The notes under the pieces are model-generated. The model was not told the origin of the DNA and did no database searches. It worked only from the letters and a program-made list of their open reading frames with translations. Below, one piece after another: positions 47,453-55,478 of a stretch of 64,000 nucleotides of DNA (position 1 is the first letter of the stretch; every line of letters begins with the position of its first letter). This DNA is from Pseudomonas sp. TH41 (GTDB lineage Bacteria > Pseudomonadota > Gammaproteobacteria > Pseudomonadales > Pseudomonadaceae). The translations under genes were made by a program, and so were the position numbers. The stretch lies in assembly GCF_016650695.1 (NCBI RefSeq), contig NZ_JAEKFH010000003.1, positions 1,322,001 to 1,386,000 of the forward strand, in the 5' to 3' direction.

Positions 47453-47880
47453 TTGAGTTCCAGCCGTTTGGGTATTCCAAAGGGTATTCCAAGCTCACCG
47501 GTGCTATTTCGCGAGCTACTGGCACAAGGCTTCGATCCCAAAGCGCAACGCAATGCGCGGGAGGAAGCCAAACGAACGGAGACGGAACACACGTTCGAGA
47601 ACGTGGCCACCGCCTGGTTCGATCTGAAGAAGGACTCTGTCACATCGGCATACGCCGAAGACATTTGGCTGATCAGTCGGCCAGCCTGGAAAAAGCGGTC
47701 ACCGACAGACTGACCAAACACGGCCAAAAACCGGGCATGGAGGAAGTCCGCGAACTACTGGAACGGGCACTGTTCTTGGTCCGCGAAGGCTACCGCCCGA
47801 CCCCGAACGCATTGGTGAGCTGGGCGAGTATCCGGGGTAGCGGAGGTCCGCCAGGCCATCCCGCACGTCGTGCGGGATAG
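47453..47880 (+). pseudogene. Degenerate phage/P4-type integrase fragment
   Basis: The frame at 47453-47713 contains FRELLAQGFDPKAQRNAREE and TEHTFENVATAWFDLKK, matching the stretch between the N-terminal DUF4102 domain and the SAM-like core-binding domain of P4-family tyrosine integrases. Around 47667 the match moves to another frame (SLEKAVTDRLTKHGQKP), so it is frameshifted. The N-terminal part and the catalytic domain are missing. After 47725 the second frame (MEEVRELLERALFLVREGYRP) is not integrase and I cannot place it. Position just after ssrA fits an element that entered at the tmRNA 3' end. Confidence 0.75.
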
Positions 47881-47939
47881 CGCATAAACATCACGACAAA
47901 ATCGAGCGTCGGCATCCAAGGGGCTAAGCCGCGTGCCGC

Positions 47940-48527
47940 TCAAGATGGCGTGAAACCTACCCATTTGGCGAACCTTTTCTCCATGAACTCTTCGCAGCCA
48001 TTCTCCAGTTGCTGTTGTTTGATGAGCGCATTGGGGGTGAACAGGCGATCGGGGAGCATACCTAAAAGGCCAAACGCCGCTTTTTGCAGGATCGTGGATT
48101 TAACGTTCAGGTTGGCAAAGTCGATTTGAGGCAGCTCCTTTCCGGAAGTGGTATTGCCTGTACTATCGGTATGGAACCGCGCTCCGCCTGTCAGCCTGAT
48201 TGTGTTGTCCAACGCATCGCCCGTGGGGTAGATAAGCGCCTTGGAGCCGGTGATGGCATGAAAGCAGCCCCGGCCTTTCTCTCTGTCGTCGAATACTTTT
48301 GCGTATTTGCCCGCCGCAGGGTTTTCATCGAAACCACCGAGAAAAAGCACCCGTTGATCACTGTCCAGCGTGGCTTTATTGGCCTCGTAAAAGCTAATGT
48401 CCCAAAGGCGGCAGGTGTAGCCAGCAAACGCCTGGATTCGTGCTTCGATGATGTTGGCACCACCTTCGTAATCCTTGGCGTATACCACCGTTATCTGCTT
48501 TGCTTGTGCGCCAAAATTCATCATTCC
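47940..48527 (-). CDS. Protein of unknown function (module gene A)
   Basis: This soluble protein of about 195 residues has no family I recognise. I prefer the ATG at 48527 (or 48524) because GGGAGAGGA lies directly before it. The frame continues to a TTG at 48614 (224 residues) with little ribosome-site support. Visible strands include AKQITVVYAKDYEGG and QRVLFLGGFDENPAAGKYA, with RGCFHAITGSKALIYPTGDA between mixed regions, suggesting an alpha/beta fold. It is divergent from the membrane-protein pair starting at 48680. Confidence 0.7.
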   Translation of the reverse strand, partial: GMMNFGAQAKQITVVYAKDYEGGANIIEARIQAFAGYTCRLWDISFYEANKATLDSDQRVLFLGGFDENPAAGKYAKVFDDREKGRGCFHAITGSKALIYPTGDALDNTIRLTGGARFHTDSTGNTTSGKELPQIDFANLNVKSTILQKAAFGLLGMLPDRLFTPNALIKQQQLENGCEEFMEKRFAKWVGFTPS

Positions 48528-48679
48528 TCTCCCTGTTTGCTGCTGTTTCAGCATGACGGCCTTTGTATCGGCAGCTATGCGTGCTTCCAGAATAATCTCA
48601 TCGACTAAAGGCAAATTGCTATTACTGTCGAATTTATTAAGATATGGCTCTTTGCCATATTTGATAAGGAAGTCGCTGC

Positions 48680-49528
48680 ATGTTCAACGGTGATCTGAAA
48701 AAACACGCACTGGAGCAACTCGACAAGGCCCGCAACCGCTACCAACTAGTAGCCGCCGATGTCGAAAAGGGCTGTACAGAGCTGCACGGTGTACGTCACC
48801 ACGCCAGCACTGACTTGATGGCCACGGTTGAGTCATTCGTCAGCCAACTAGCCAACTCACCGAAAGAATTCGATAAATCCTACGGCACCTTCAAGGCGGA
48901 GACCCAGTCGTTCTGCGGCCTCGTGAAAAAGCTCAACTTTGAAGCGGCCAACGTCGAGTTCGCCGCAGGCTCTTCGGCCGTCGCTGGCGTGGCTGCCGGG
49001 GTAGGTACCGCCGCTTTCGCACCCACTGCTGCAATGGCTGTTGCGACTACCTTCGGCACTGCGTCCACTGGCGCGGCAATTTCAGGGCTTTCCGGTGCGG
49101 CGGCTACAAACGCTGCACTTGCTTGGCTGGGCGGTGGCGCATTGGCGGCAGGTGGTGGAGGTATGACTGGCGGTTCGGCTCTGCTGGCCTTGGCCGGGCC
49201 TATTGGTTGGGGTATTGGTGGTGCTGCCATCATTGGCGGCGGACTGTACGCCCGTAGCAAAAACAAGAAGGTGGCCGAGGAAGCACAAGCCCATCGCTCA
49301 GAGATTGAAGCCTCTACCCGTACATTGGGCGTCGCCAAGGACTGGGTAACCCGGATGGTCGGCTCCACTCGACAACACGTCCAAGGCATGAGCGAGCTCC
49401 TGGGGGTGCTGATCCGCACTGCGCCAAGGGACTACCAGCAGTTCAATGGGGGGCAAAAGGAAATGCTCGGCGCCCTCATCAACCACATGAACTCGCTGGC
49501 CAAACTGCTGAACAAGGCTCCTGAATAA
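48680..49528 (+). CDS. Coiled-coil protein with central glycine/alanine membrane region (module gene B)
   Basis: This 282-residue protein has a helical N-terminal part (1-92). A 95-residue very hydrophobic, glycine/alanine-rich centre (95-190) follows, with NAALAWLGGGALAAGGGGM and LALAGPIGWGIGGAAIIGGG, then RSKNKK and a helical C-terminal part. The centre could form two or three membrane helices with glycine-zipper packing. There is no signal peptide. AAGGAAG precedes the ATG. Its TAA shares one base with the next ATG (TAATG), so the two are translated as a unit. Family and function unknown. Confidence 0.8.
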   Translation: MFNGDLKKHALEQLDKARNRYQLVAADVEKGCTELHGVRHHASTDLMATVESFVSQLANSPKEFDKSYGTFKAETQSFCGLVKKLNFEAANVEFAAGSSAVAGVAAGVGTAAFAPTAAMAVATTFGTASTGAAISGLSGAAATNAALAWLGGGALAAGGGGMTGGSALLALAGPIGWGIGGAAIIGGGLYARSKNKKVAEEAQAHRSEIEASTRTLGVAKDWVTRMVGSTRQHVQGMSELLGVLIRTAPRDYQQFNGGQKEMLGALINHMNSLAKLLNKAPE

Positions 49529-50958
49529 TGGCCGGAGATAAAGGCGGTACCGTCCGCGACCAGATCAGCGCAGTACTGGTTGATCGTATCAACAGCATCC
49601 GCATCGATACTACCAACCAATTCCTCAACGCCCAGGACAGCGCGTTTCGGCATGCAATCGCGCAGATCGACAAGGTCAGAGTCTTTATTGGTTCGCCGGA
49701 AAAGATCCTGGGCAATCCTTCCACCAAGCACGGTGAAATTGCCGAACAGGTAGAAGTAGGCATTCGCAACGCCCGCTCCTTGCTTGAGCAGAAAGGCTTC
49801 GTGGCTACCTTCGAAGGCGTGGGTCGTACCGCCCCCGAAGACTACTTACTGAACGGCATCGCCGTTCAATCGAAGTTCATCAACGGCGCCAGCAAAGGCC
49901 TTGATCATGTGTTGGAGCACATGGACAAGTACAAGAACTTTGGGCGTGACGGTTCGTACTACCAAATCCCCAAGGATCAATACGAAACCATCACTGGCGT
50001 GATGAACGGTGACAACGGCCCACTAAATGAAAAGTCGGTCAGGGCCATCCTGGCCAAGGTCAAGGAAATTGAGCAAGCGTCCGGGCAGCCGTTTCAGAAC
50101 GTGGTCAATCCCAGCATTCAAAATTACGCCGACCCTCAGCAGGGCAAAGTCGTCGAAACCCTGAACAACGAAGAAGCCCAATTAGCCGAACGCAACGACC
50201 AACGCAAGGAGCAGATCCTCACCGACAACGGACCATCGTTGGCCGGTGCCGCCCAGGCCGCCGCGATCGCCGGCGCTGTAGGTGGGGCGGTAGGCCTCAC
50301 AACTTCGTTGTATGGCAAGTATAAGGACGGTAAAAACGTCTTCAAGGGCGACTTCACCGCCGATGACTGGGCAGACGTCGGCATCGACACAAGCAAAGCC
50401 GCAATCGGGGGCGCAATCGCAGGTGGATCAATCTACCTGATGACCAACTACGCCGACATGGCGGCCCCATTCGCTGGCGCGGTCGTCAGCGCGGCCAAAG
50501 GCGTGGGCACCCTGGTCGCGGACTATAACGCCGGCAAAATCGACTTCGATCAATTCGTCAGCCTGGGCACCGTTGTCTGCGCAGAGTCCGCCATCGTCGG
50601 CATCGCCACCGCCGCAGGCCAGGTACTCATCCCCATTCCCGTCATTGGCGCCGTGGTTGGCTCCGTCGCGGGCAAAATGCTCGCCGAGTTCCTCAAGAGC
50701 CAGTCTGCACATATCCAGGCAGAGATGGATTCGCGTATGAAGGAGTACCTCGGGAAGCTCGATCACCAATGCCAAGTGGTACTGGAAGAGATAATGGGGG
50801 AGTTTGATCGTCTGGGCGACCTCATGACGGCTGCGTTCGATGTTGACCGCAATACGAAGCTGATGCAGAGCAGCGTGGCTCTGGCACTGACGTTGGGTGT
50901 TTCTCCTGCGGTGCTGATCACCAGTCATGATGACCTTGATGCGTTTATGATGCTTTGA
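49528..50958 (+). CDS. Large membrane-segment protein with nuclease-like motif (module gene C)
   Basis: This 476-residue protein has a soluble N-terminal half (1-230) and a C-terminal half with hydrophobic glycine/alanine stretches at about 236-263, 291-333 and 344-390, then a helical tail. In the N-terminal half, APEDYLLNGIAVQSKF (102-117) reads as D105-x8-Q114-S-K116, the spacing of PD-(D/E)xK nuclease variants with QxK, with an acidic helix before it (E70, E73). This is an inference from a short motif. Next comes HVLEHMDKY and YYQIPKDQYE. It is coupled to the preceding gene by a one-base overlap. Confidence 0.8.
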   Translation: MAGDKGGTVRDQISAVLVDRINSIRIDTTNQFLNAQDSAFRHAIAQIDKVRVFIGSPEKILGNPSTKHGEIAEQVEVGIRNARSLLEQKGFVATFEGVGRTAPEDYLLNGIAVQSKFINGASKGLDHVLEHMDKYKNFGRDGSYYQIPKDQYETITGVMNGDNGPLNEKSVRAILAKVKEIEQASGQPFQNVVNPSIQNYADPQQGKVVETLNNEEAQLAERNDQRKEQILTDNGPSLAGAAQAAAIAGAVGGAVGLTTSLYGKYKDGKNVFKGDFTADDWADVGIDTSKAAIGGAIAGGSIYLMTNYADMAAPFAGAVVSAAKGVGTLVADYNAGKIDFDQFVSLGTVVCAESAIVGIATAAGQVLIPIPVIGAVVGSVAGKMLAEFLKSQSAHIQAEMDSRMKEYLGKLDHQCQVVLEEIMGEFDRLGDLMTAAFDVDRNTKLMQSSVALALTLGVSPAVLITSHDDLDAFMML

Positions 50959-50982
50959 ATGGTTGGGGAGTGTGCGCGAGAC

Positions 50983-51894
50983 CTAAGACAAATAACGCAC
51001 CGCATGCGCGGTGAGCGCATCGAGAAACCGGTTCACGGTGCTCTTTTGCTCGACGCCTTGGCGGGTAATGCAATGAAAGGCCGAACGATAGGCCAGCCGC
51101 TGCGGCATTATCGACCGAAGCCTGCCTCGCTCGACCCAGCTCGCTGCGTAGTGGGTGGGCAGGTAGCCGATGTAGGTGTCCGACAATATCAGCAGTGCAA
51201 TGGCTTCCATGGAAAACGCACTGACTGCACTGGCGAACCTGAGCTCGCACGGTCGTTTGTTCTCTGCGACATAACCTCTATCGACATAGTCCGCCGCGCT
51301 TAACTGTTCAAACGTCAGGTGCTGATCCGAGCCCAGGAAAAACGGATGACCGCTGCCGCAATACAAATGCTGCTCTTCTTCGAACAACGCCTGATAGTGG
51401 AGCCCGGACAAACGATGGTGGAACGCGCCAATGGCGGCCTGGATGCGTTCTTCGAGGACCGCCTGTTCAAGCTCGTCGGGACGCATGACTTGCAAATCGA
51501 TATGGACGTCGGGCTGCTCAGCGCGCAACTGGGCAATGGCCGCGGGTACAGGGCTGTGTTCAAGGGTAATCAGGCTGTCGACCGTGCCGATGCGCAGCAA
51601 CTCCCGATGACGCCCGCTGAGCACTGCGGTGCGTTGACGGAAATGGCCGATGTTGGAGAATAGCTCTTGGGCCGCGGCGTAAGTTTCTTCACCTTCTTCA
51701 GTCAACTGGAAACCGCTTTTCCCGCGCTTGCACAATGAGTAGCCAAGCCTGACCTCAAGGTCTCGAACGAGCACGCTGAGGCGCGACAAGCTGGTGTTCA
51801 ACGGGACCTGTGCGGCCGTAAAGCCTCCAGCATCCACGATGGCGCAGAAAATCCGCAGCATGCGCAGATCCACATCCGTCAAATTCACCAGCAT
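50983..51894 (-). CDS. LysR-family transcriptional regulator
   Basis: This 303-residue regulator has an N-terminal HTH (LRMLRIFCAIVDAGGFTAAQ, SLSRLSVLVRDLEVRLGYSLCKR) and a C-terminal periplasmic-binding-like effector domain from about residue 93 (LLRIGTVDSLITLEHSPVPAAI). It is the last gene of the minus-strand run 56903-50983, 36 bases after the dehydrogenase, and so is probably made with the pathway it may control. The effector is unknown. Confidence 0.93.
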   Translation of the reverse strand: MLVNLTDVDLRMLRIFCAIVDAGGFTAAQVPLNTSLSRLSVLVRDLEVRLGYSLCKRGKSGFQLTEEGEETYAAAQELFSNIGHFRQRTAVLSGRHRELLRIGTVDSLITLEHSPVPAAIAQLRAEQPDVHIDLQVMRPDELEQAVLEERIQAAIGAFHHRLSGLHYQALFEEEQHLYCGSGHPFFLGSDQHLTFEQLSAADYVDRGYVAENKRPCELRFASAVSAFSMEAIALLILSDTYIGYLPTHYAASWVERGRLRSIMPQRLAYRSAFHCITRQGVEQKSTVNRFLDALTAHAVRYLS

Positions 51895-51930
51895 GCAGCC
51901 CGCTCCTCGTTTTTGTCGGCCCGATCGCCA

Positions 51931-52656
51931 TCAGCCATTCATCACGCCGCCGCCATTAACACCCAGTATCTGCCCGGTCATGAAACTGGCCTTCTCCGAG
52001 GCGAGGAACACCACCGCGGCCGCCACTTCTTCCGCCGTTCCGAGCCGCAGCATAGGGTAACGTAACGCTTCTTCGCGAATATAAGCCTCACCCAAACGTT
52101 CGACCATCGGCGTCAATGTGCCACCGGGAGCGACCCCGTTTACCCGTACACCCTGAACCGCCAACTCTCGCGCCAATGACTTGGTCAGCGCAATGATTCC
52201 ACCTTTGGCAGCCGAGTAATGGCAGAGATTAGCGCACCCTAGTTGCCCGAGGTCAGAGGCGATATTGACGATGGCCCCACTGCCCTGGCGTGTCATCAAG
52301 GTCGCCGCCGGCTTGCAAAACAGGAACGCACCATAGAGATGAACACGGATCATCCGATCCCAAGCCTCGAAACTGAGCTCGGTCAGCGGCGCCTCCTGCA
52401 AGAACCCCGCGTTATTGACCAACACATCCAGGCGGTCCAGCCCGGCAAATGCGCGTTCTGCCGTCGCAGGGTCCGACACATCGCCCACGGCAAGACGCAC
52501 CTCCACGCCCCGCGCCTTCAGCTCATTGGCCAAGGCCAGCAGCGCAGGACTTTCCTGCAGGTCGTTGAGGACAGCGAGACTGCCGCGCTCACCGAGTGCG
52601 CGCGCGACTGCACGGCCGATTCCTTGGGCAGCACCGGTGACTAGATAGGTTTTCAT
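51931..52656 (-). CDS. Short-chain dehydrogenase/reductase
   Basis: This 241-residue SDR has the cofactor loop TGAAQGIGRA (7-16), NNAG (81-84), and the catalytic set S134, Y147 and K151 (HYSAAKGG). The pattern is close to 3-oxoacyl-ACP reductase-like sugar or alcohol dehydrogenases. The acidic residue after strand 2 (NDLQ, D32) favours NAD(H). It lies between the epimerase (24 bases) and LysR genes. The natural substrate is not evident. Confidence 0.93.
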   Translation of the reverse strand: MKTYLVTGAAQGIGRAVARALGERGSLAVLNDLQESPALLALANELKARGVEVRLAVGDVSDPATAERAFAGLDRLDVLVNNAGFLQEAPLTELSFEAWDRMIRVHLYGAFLFCKPAATLMTRQGSGAIVNIASDLGQLGCANLCHYSAAKGGIIALTKSLARELAVQGVRVNGVAPGGTLTPMVERLGEAYIREEALRYPMLRLGTAEEVAAAVVFLASEKASFMTGQILGVNGGGVMNG

Positions 52657-52680
52657 GAGTGACCTCAGTTTTCCGATAAC

Positions 52681-53604
52681 TTAGTAAGGATGCTGTTCCA
52701 GCCACTGCGCATACGTGGCAATGCCTTCGTGCAGATCAAATTGGGGGCAGTAGCCCAGTTGTTCGCCTGCCGCAGAAATGTCGAAGCGCGCATTTTCATC
52801 CAGCACGTTCAATGTCCCGGGGCCGATACTGAGCTGGGCATGGGGATAGACCTTGCGAACCCGGGCCGCGACCGCCCGGTAGCTGTCCTGCTCGCCGGCC
52901 GTCACATTGAACACCCGCTGGCGCAACCGCTCTTCCTGAACGGTGGCAGCCAGCAGGCAAGCGTGGGCAACGTCCACGACATGTACGTACTGAAAGGGGT
53001 AGTCGCCCCCTTCTTCCTCATGCCACGGCTCGTTGTCGATTGCGCTTCTGAGCATGCTCTTGAGGTAGCACTGCATGAACTGGCCAGGCCCATAGATCCA
53101 GCCCGGGCGCAGGGAAACCACGCTGACCTGGTACAGGTCGCTGTAAACCTGGCCCAGCTTTTCTGTGAACACTTTGGTACAGCCATAGGGCGTGGTCGGT
53201 TCAAGGGGAGCTCGCTCATCGATCACGTCCATTTCCCGGTTGGGTCCATAGGCGCATTCGGAACTGAGGTTGACCACCCGAGGGATACCACTGAGCCGGG
53301 CGCACTCAAACACATGGGTGGTGCCCAGTGCATTGGTCAGCACCGTCTGCAGGGGAATACGCCGCGAGTCCACCGGGTGCGAGATCGCCGCGGTGTGAAT
53401 GATCGCGTCGACCGGACGGCTCCGACAGCTCTCCAGCAAACTCGCCAGGTCAGCCAGATCGCCTTGTACATAACGATAAGCAGCGTGCTCAATGGCGCAC
53501 ACCAGGCTGCGGTCGTAGCCCACCACTTCATTGCCCTGAGCCAGTAACTGCCGCACCACTTCCTGGCCAAGAAATCCGTTGGCCCCGGTTACCAGTATGT
53601 TCAT
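52681..53604 (-). CDS. NAD-dependent epimerase/dehydratase family protein
   Basis: This 307-residue extended SDR has the Rossmann start MNILVTGANGFLGQEVV, the catalytic S114/S115 (VNLSSECAYG) and the Y140-x3-K144 motif (TPYGCTKVF). The family includes nucleotide-sugar epimerases, uronate dehydrogenases and related oxidoreductases. The operon contains no glycosyltransferase, so a catabolic sugar-acid or lactone-type role is as likely as nucleotide-sugar synthesis. It starts 9 bases after the deacetylase-fold gene. Confidence 0.92.
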   Translation of the reverse strand: MNILVTGANGFLGQEVVRQLLAQGNEVVGYDRSLVCAIEHAAYRYVQGDLADLASLLESCRSRPVDAIIHTAAISHPVDSRRIPLQTVLTNALGTTHVFECARLSGIPRVVNLSSECAYGPNREMDVIDERAPLEPTTPYGCTKVFTEKLGQVYSDLYQVSVVSLRPGWIYGPGQFMQCYLKSMLRSAIDNEPWHEEEGGDYPFQYVHVVDVAHACLLAATVQEERLRQRVFNVTAGEQDSYRAVAARVRKVYPHAQLSIGPGTLNVLDENARFDISAAGEQLGYCPQFDLHEGIATYAQWLEQHPY

Positions 53605-53613
53605 GATCCGTCC

Positions 53614-54444
53614 TCAATAAGGATGCAGCGGCAGTGTCAAATCGCCCGCCTGCCAGCGTGAGTAGACATCGTCAGGCGTGCAGATCCAGACATCGTCATA
53701 GCGTTGAACCTGTTGGATCAGCCGCTCAAGCATCGCGATGCGTGACGCACGGCCGATCAATTGCGGGTGCATGGTCAGGATGAAATGGCTGCCGTAGTGA
53801 CGCATCCCTTCCAGCTCCGCCGACCAGAGTCGAAAGACCTTTTCCGGGTCTTCGATCACACTGCCCACCGCAGGCTCTACCGAATAAGCGAACTGCTCCC
53901 AATCGTCCAGTAACCAACTGACGGGCAACTCCAGCAGGCTCCTTTCGGTGCTACCGACGCGGTACGGCCGGTCATCGCCCATCAGGCTGCTGTCACTGTG
54001 AAAGCCCAGGGCAGCGAGCGAGTCAATGACGTCCGGGGTCAGCTCCCATAACGGGGCGCGGTAATGGGTGACCGGACGATCGATGGTGGCTTCGAGTAGC
54101 GCCTTGGAGTCTTTGAGAATCTGCAGGTTTTGCTCGGGCGTCTGCTCATCAACGCGCTCATGGAAGTAACCGTGGCAGCCAATCCCGTGGCCGGCAGCGG
54201 CAATGCTGCGAACCACCTCGGGGTCGATTTCGGCCACCCGCGCGGGGATATAGAACTGCGCCCGAATACCGTAGCGGGCCAGCAACTCCAACAGGCGTGG
54301 TACCCCGACACGGCGGCCGTAGGCGCCCATCGACAGCAAAGAGAGCCGGCGCCCGGAGAGGCTTGATGGCTCCCAGGCGCTTTCTGCATCCAGGTCAAAA
54401 CTCAAGGTCACGGCAAAGCGTTTGTTCTCAGGCCAGGCAGTCAT
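53614..54444 (-). CDS. Polysaccharide-deacetylase-fold hydrolase (imidase/PuuE-like)
   Basis: This 276-residue NodB-fold metal hydrolase begins MTAWPENKRFAVTLSFDLDAESAW. Metal ligands are probably D17 or D19 and H91/H95 in HGIGCHGYFHERVD. The FDLDAESAW form of motif 1 belongs to the subgroup with H. pylori PgdA, allantoinase-like PuuE and bacterial cyclic imidases, rather than chitin deacetylases. No signal peptide is present, so the substrate is cytoplasmic, arguing for a small amide or imide. It lies 14 bases after the ureohydrolase. Confidence 0.88.
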   Translation of the reverse strand: MTAWPENKRFAVTLSFDLDAESAWEPSSLSGRRLSLLSMGAYGRRVGVPRLLELLARYGIRAQFYIPARVAEIDPEVVRSIAAAGHGIGCHGYFHERVDEQTPEQNLQILKDSKALLEATIDRPVTHYRAPLWELTPDVIDSLAALGFHSDSSLMGDDRPYRVGSTERSLLELPVSWLLDDWEQFAYSVEPAVGSVIEDPEKVFRLWSAELEGMRHYGSHFILTMHPQLIGRASRIAMLERLIQQVQRYDDVWICTPDDVYSRWQAGDLTLPLHPY

Positions 54445-54458
54445 CAATACGATTCCTT

Positions 54459-55418
54459 CTACGAGCGACGCTTGATTGAGTCGGCGAGGATGCACAGCAA
54501 CTCGAACATCATGGTCGCGCCCACCAACGCCGTGGCCCCGCCCACGTCAAAGGGCGGCGAAACCTCCACCACATCGGCGCCGACCAGGTTCAGGCCTTGC
54601 AGGCCGCGGATCAGTTGCTGCGCCTGCAGCGTAGTGATGCCACCGATCTCGGGTGTGCCAGTCCCCGGGGCAAACGCCGGGTCCAGGACATCGACATCGA
54701 AGGTGACATAGGTCGGCTCGTCGCCCACGATGCGTCGCGCCTCGGCAATCGTTGCGGCAACGCCGATGTCGGCGAACTCCTCCATATGGATCACACGGAT
54801 TCCACAGTCCTTGGCGAAGTCTTCGTCTTCTGCCGAATAGATCGAACCGCGAATACCGATCTGTACCGTGCGTTTAGGGTCCAACAACCCCTCCTCGATC
54901 GCGCGGCGAAAGGGCGTGCCATGGGTGTAGAGGTTGTCGCCGAAGTAACGGTCATTCGTGTCGGAGTGGGCATCGAAATGGACCATGCCGATGGGTCGGT
55001 CCCGGGCGATGGCGCGAAAGATCGGCAGGGTCACCAGATGATCGCCACCGACGGACAACGGCACCGTACCGACCTCATGGACCTGTCGATAGAACGCTTC
55101 GATGCGCTTGAGCGAGTCGAGCAGATCAATCGGGTTGACCGGCGCGTCGCCCAGGTCGCCGACCCGCACCAGGTCGTATGGCGCGATATGGCTGACGTGG
55201 TGAACCTTGCGCATCATGCTCGACTGGTTACGCACCTCGCGTGGGCCATGCCGGGCGCCTGCACGGTTGGTGGTGCCGCCGTCCCAGGGGATGCCCAGCA
55301 AGGCGATTTGCACGTCGGCCGGATCAGTGAATATGGGCAGGCGCATAAAGCTCGGGATGCCTGCAAAACGTGGGATGACGGAGGCATCCAGAGGTTGCGG
55401 GAAATCATTGGCCATCAA
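54459..55418 (-). CDS. Agmatinase/guanidino-acid ureohydrolase
   Basis: This 319-residue arginase-fold enzyme has manganese ligands in SVGGDH (H127), DAHSD (149-153) and DVDVLDP (241-247), plus GTGTPEIGG. It should release urea from a guanidino compound. The sequence is nearer to Pseudomonas guanidinobutyrase and guanidinopropionase than to arginase, but substrate cannot be fixed by eye. The start is one of two adjacent ATGs (55418 or 55415). The permease gene ends 60 bases upstream. Confidence 0.92.
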   Translation of the reverse strand: MMANDFPQPLDASVIPRFAGIPSFMRLPIFTDPADVQIALLGIPWDGGTTNRAGARHGPREVRNQSSMMRKVHHVSHIAPYDLVRVGDLGDAPVNPIDLLDSLKRIEAFYRQVHEVGTVPLSVGGDHLVTLPIFRAIARDRPIGMVHFDAHSDTNDRYFGDNLYTHGTPFRRAIEEGLLDPKRTVQIGIRGSIYSAEDEDFAKDCGIRVIHMEEFADIGVAATIAEARRIVGDEPTYVTFDVDVLDPAFAPGTGTPEIGGITTLQAQQLIRGLQGLNLVGADVVEVSPPFDVGGATALVGATMMFELLCILADSIKRRS

Positions 55419-55478
55419 GATTACTCCTGGCTATCAGCAGGTGAATTGAAGATAAAGAAGGGATGTTCAGGACCGCAT

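Noticed and set aside
48524..48614. TTG-initiated 30-codon extension of module gene A
   Set aside because: The TTG has no ribosome-binding site, while GGGAGAGGA precedes the internal ATG pair; kept only as an alternative start.
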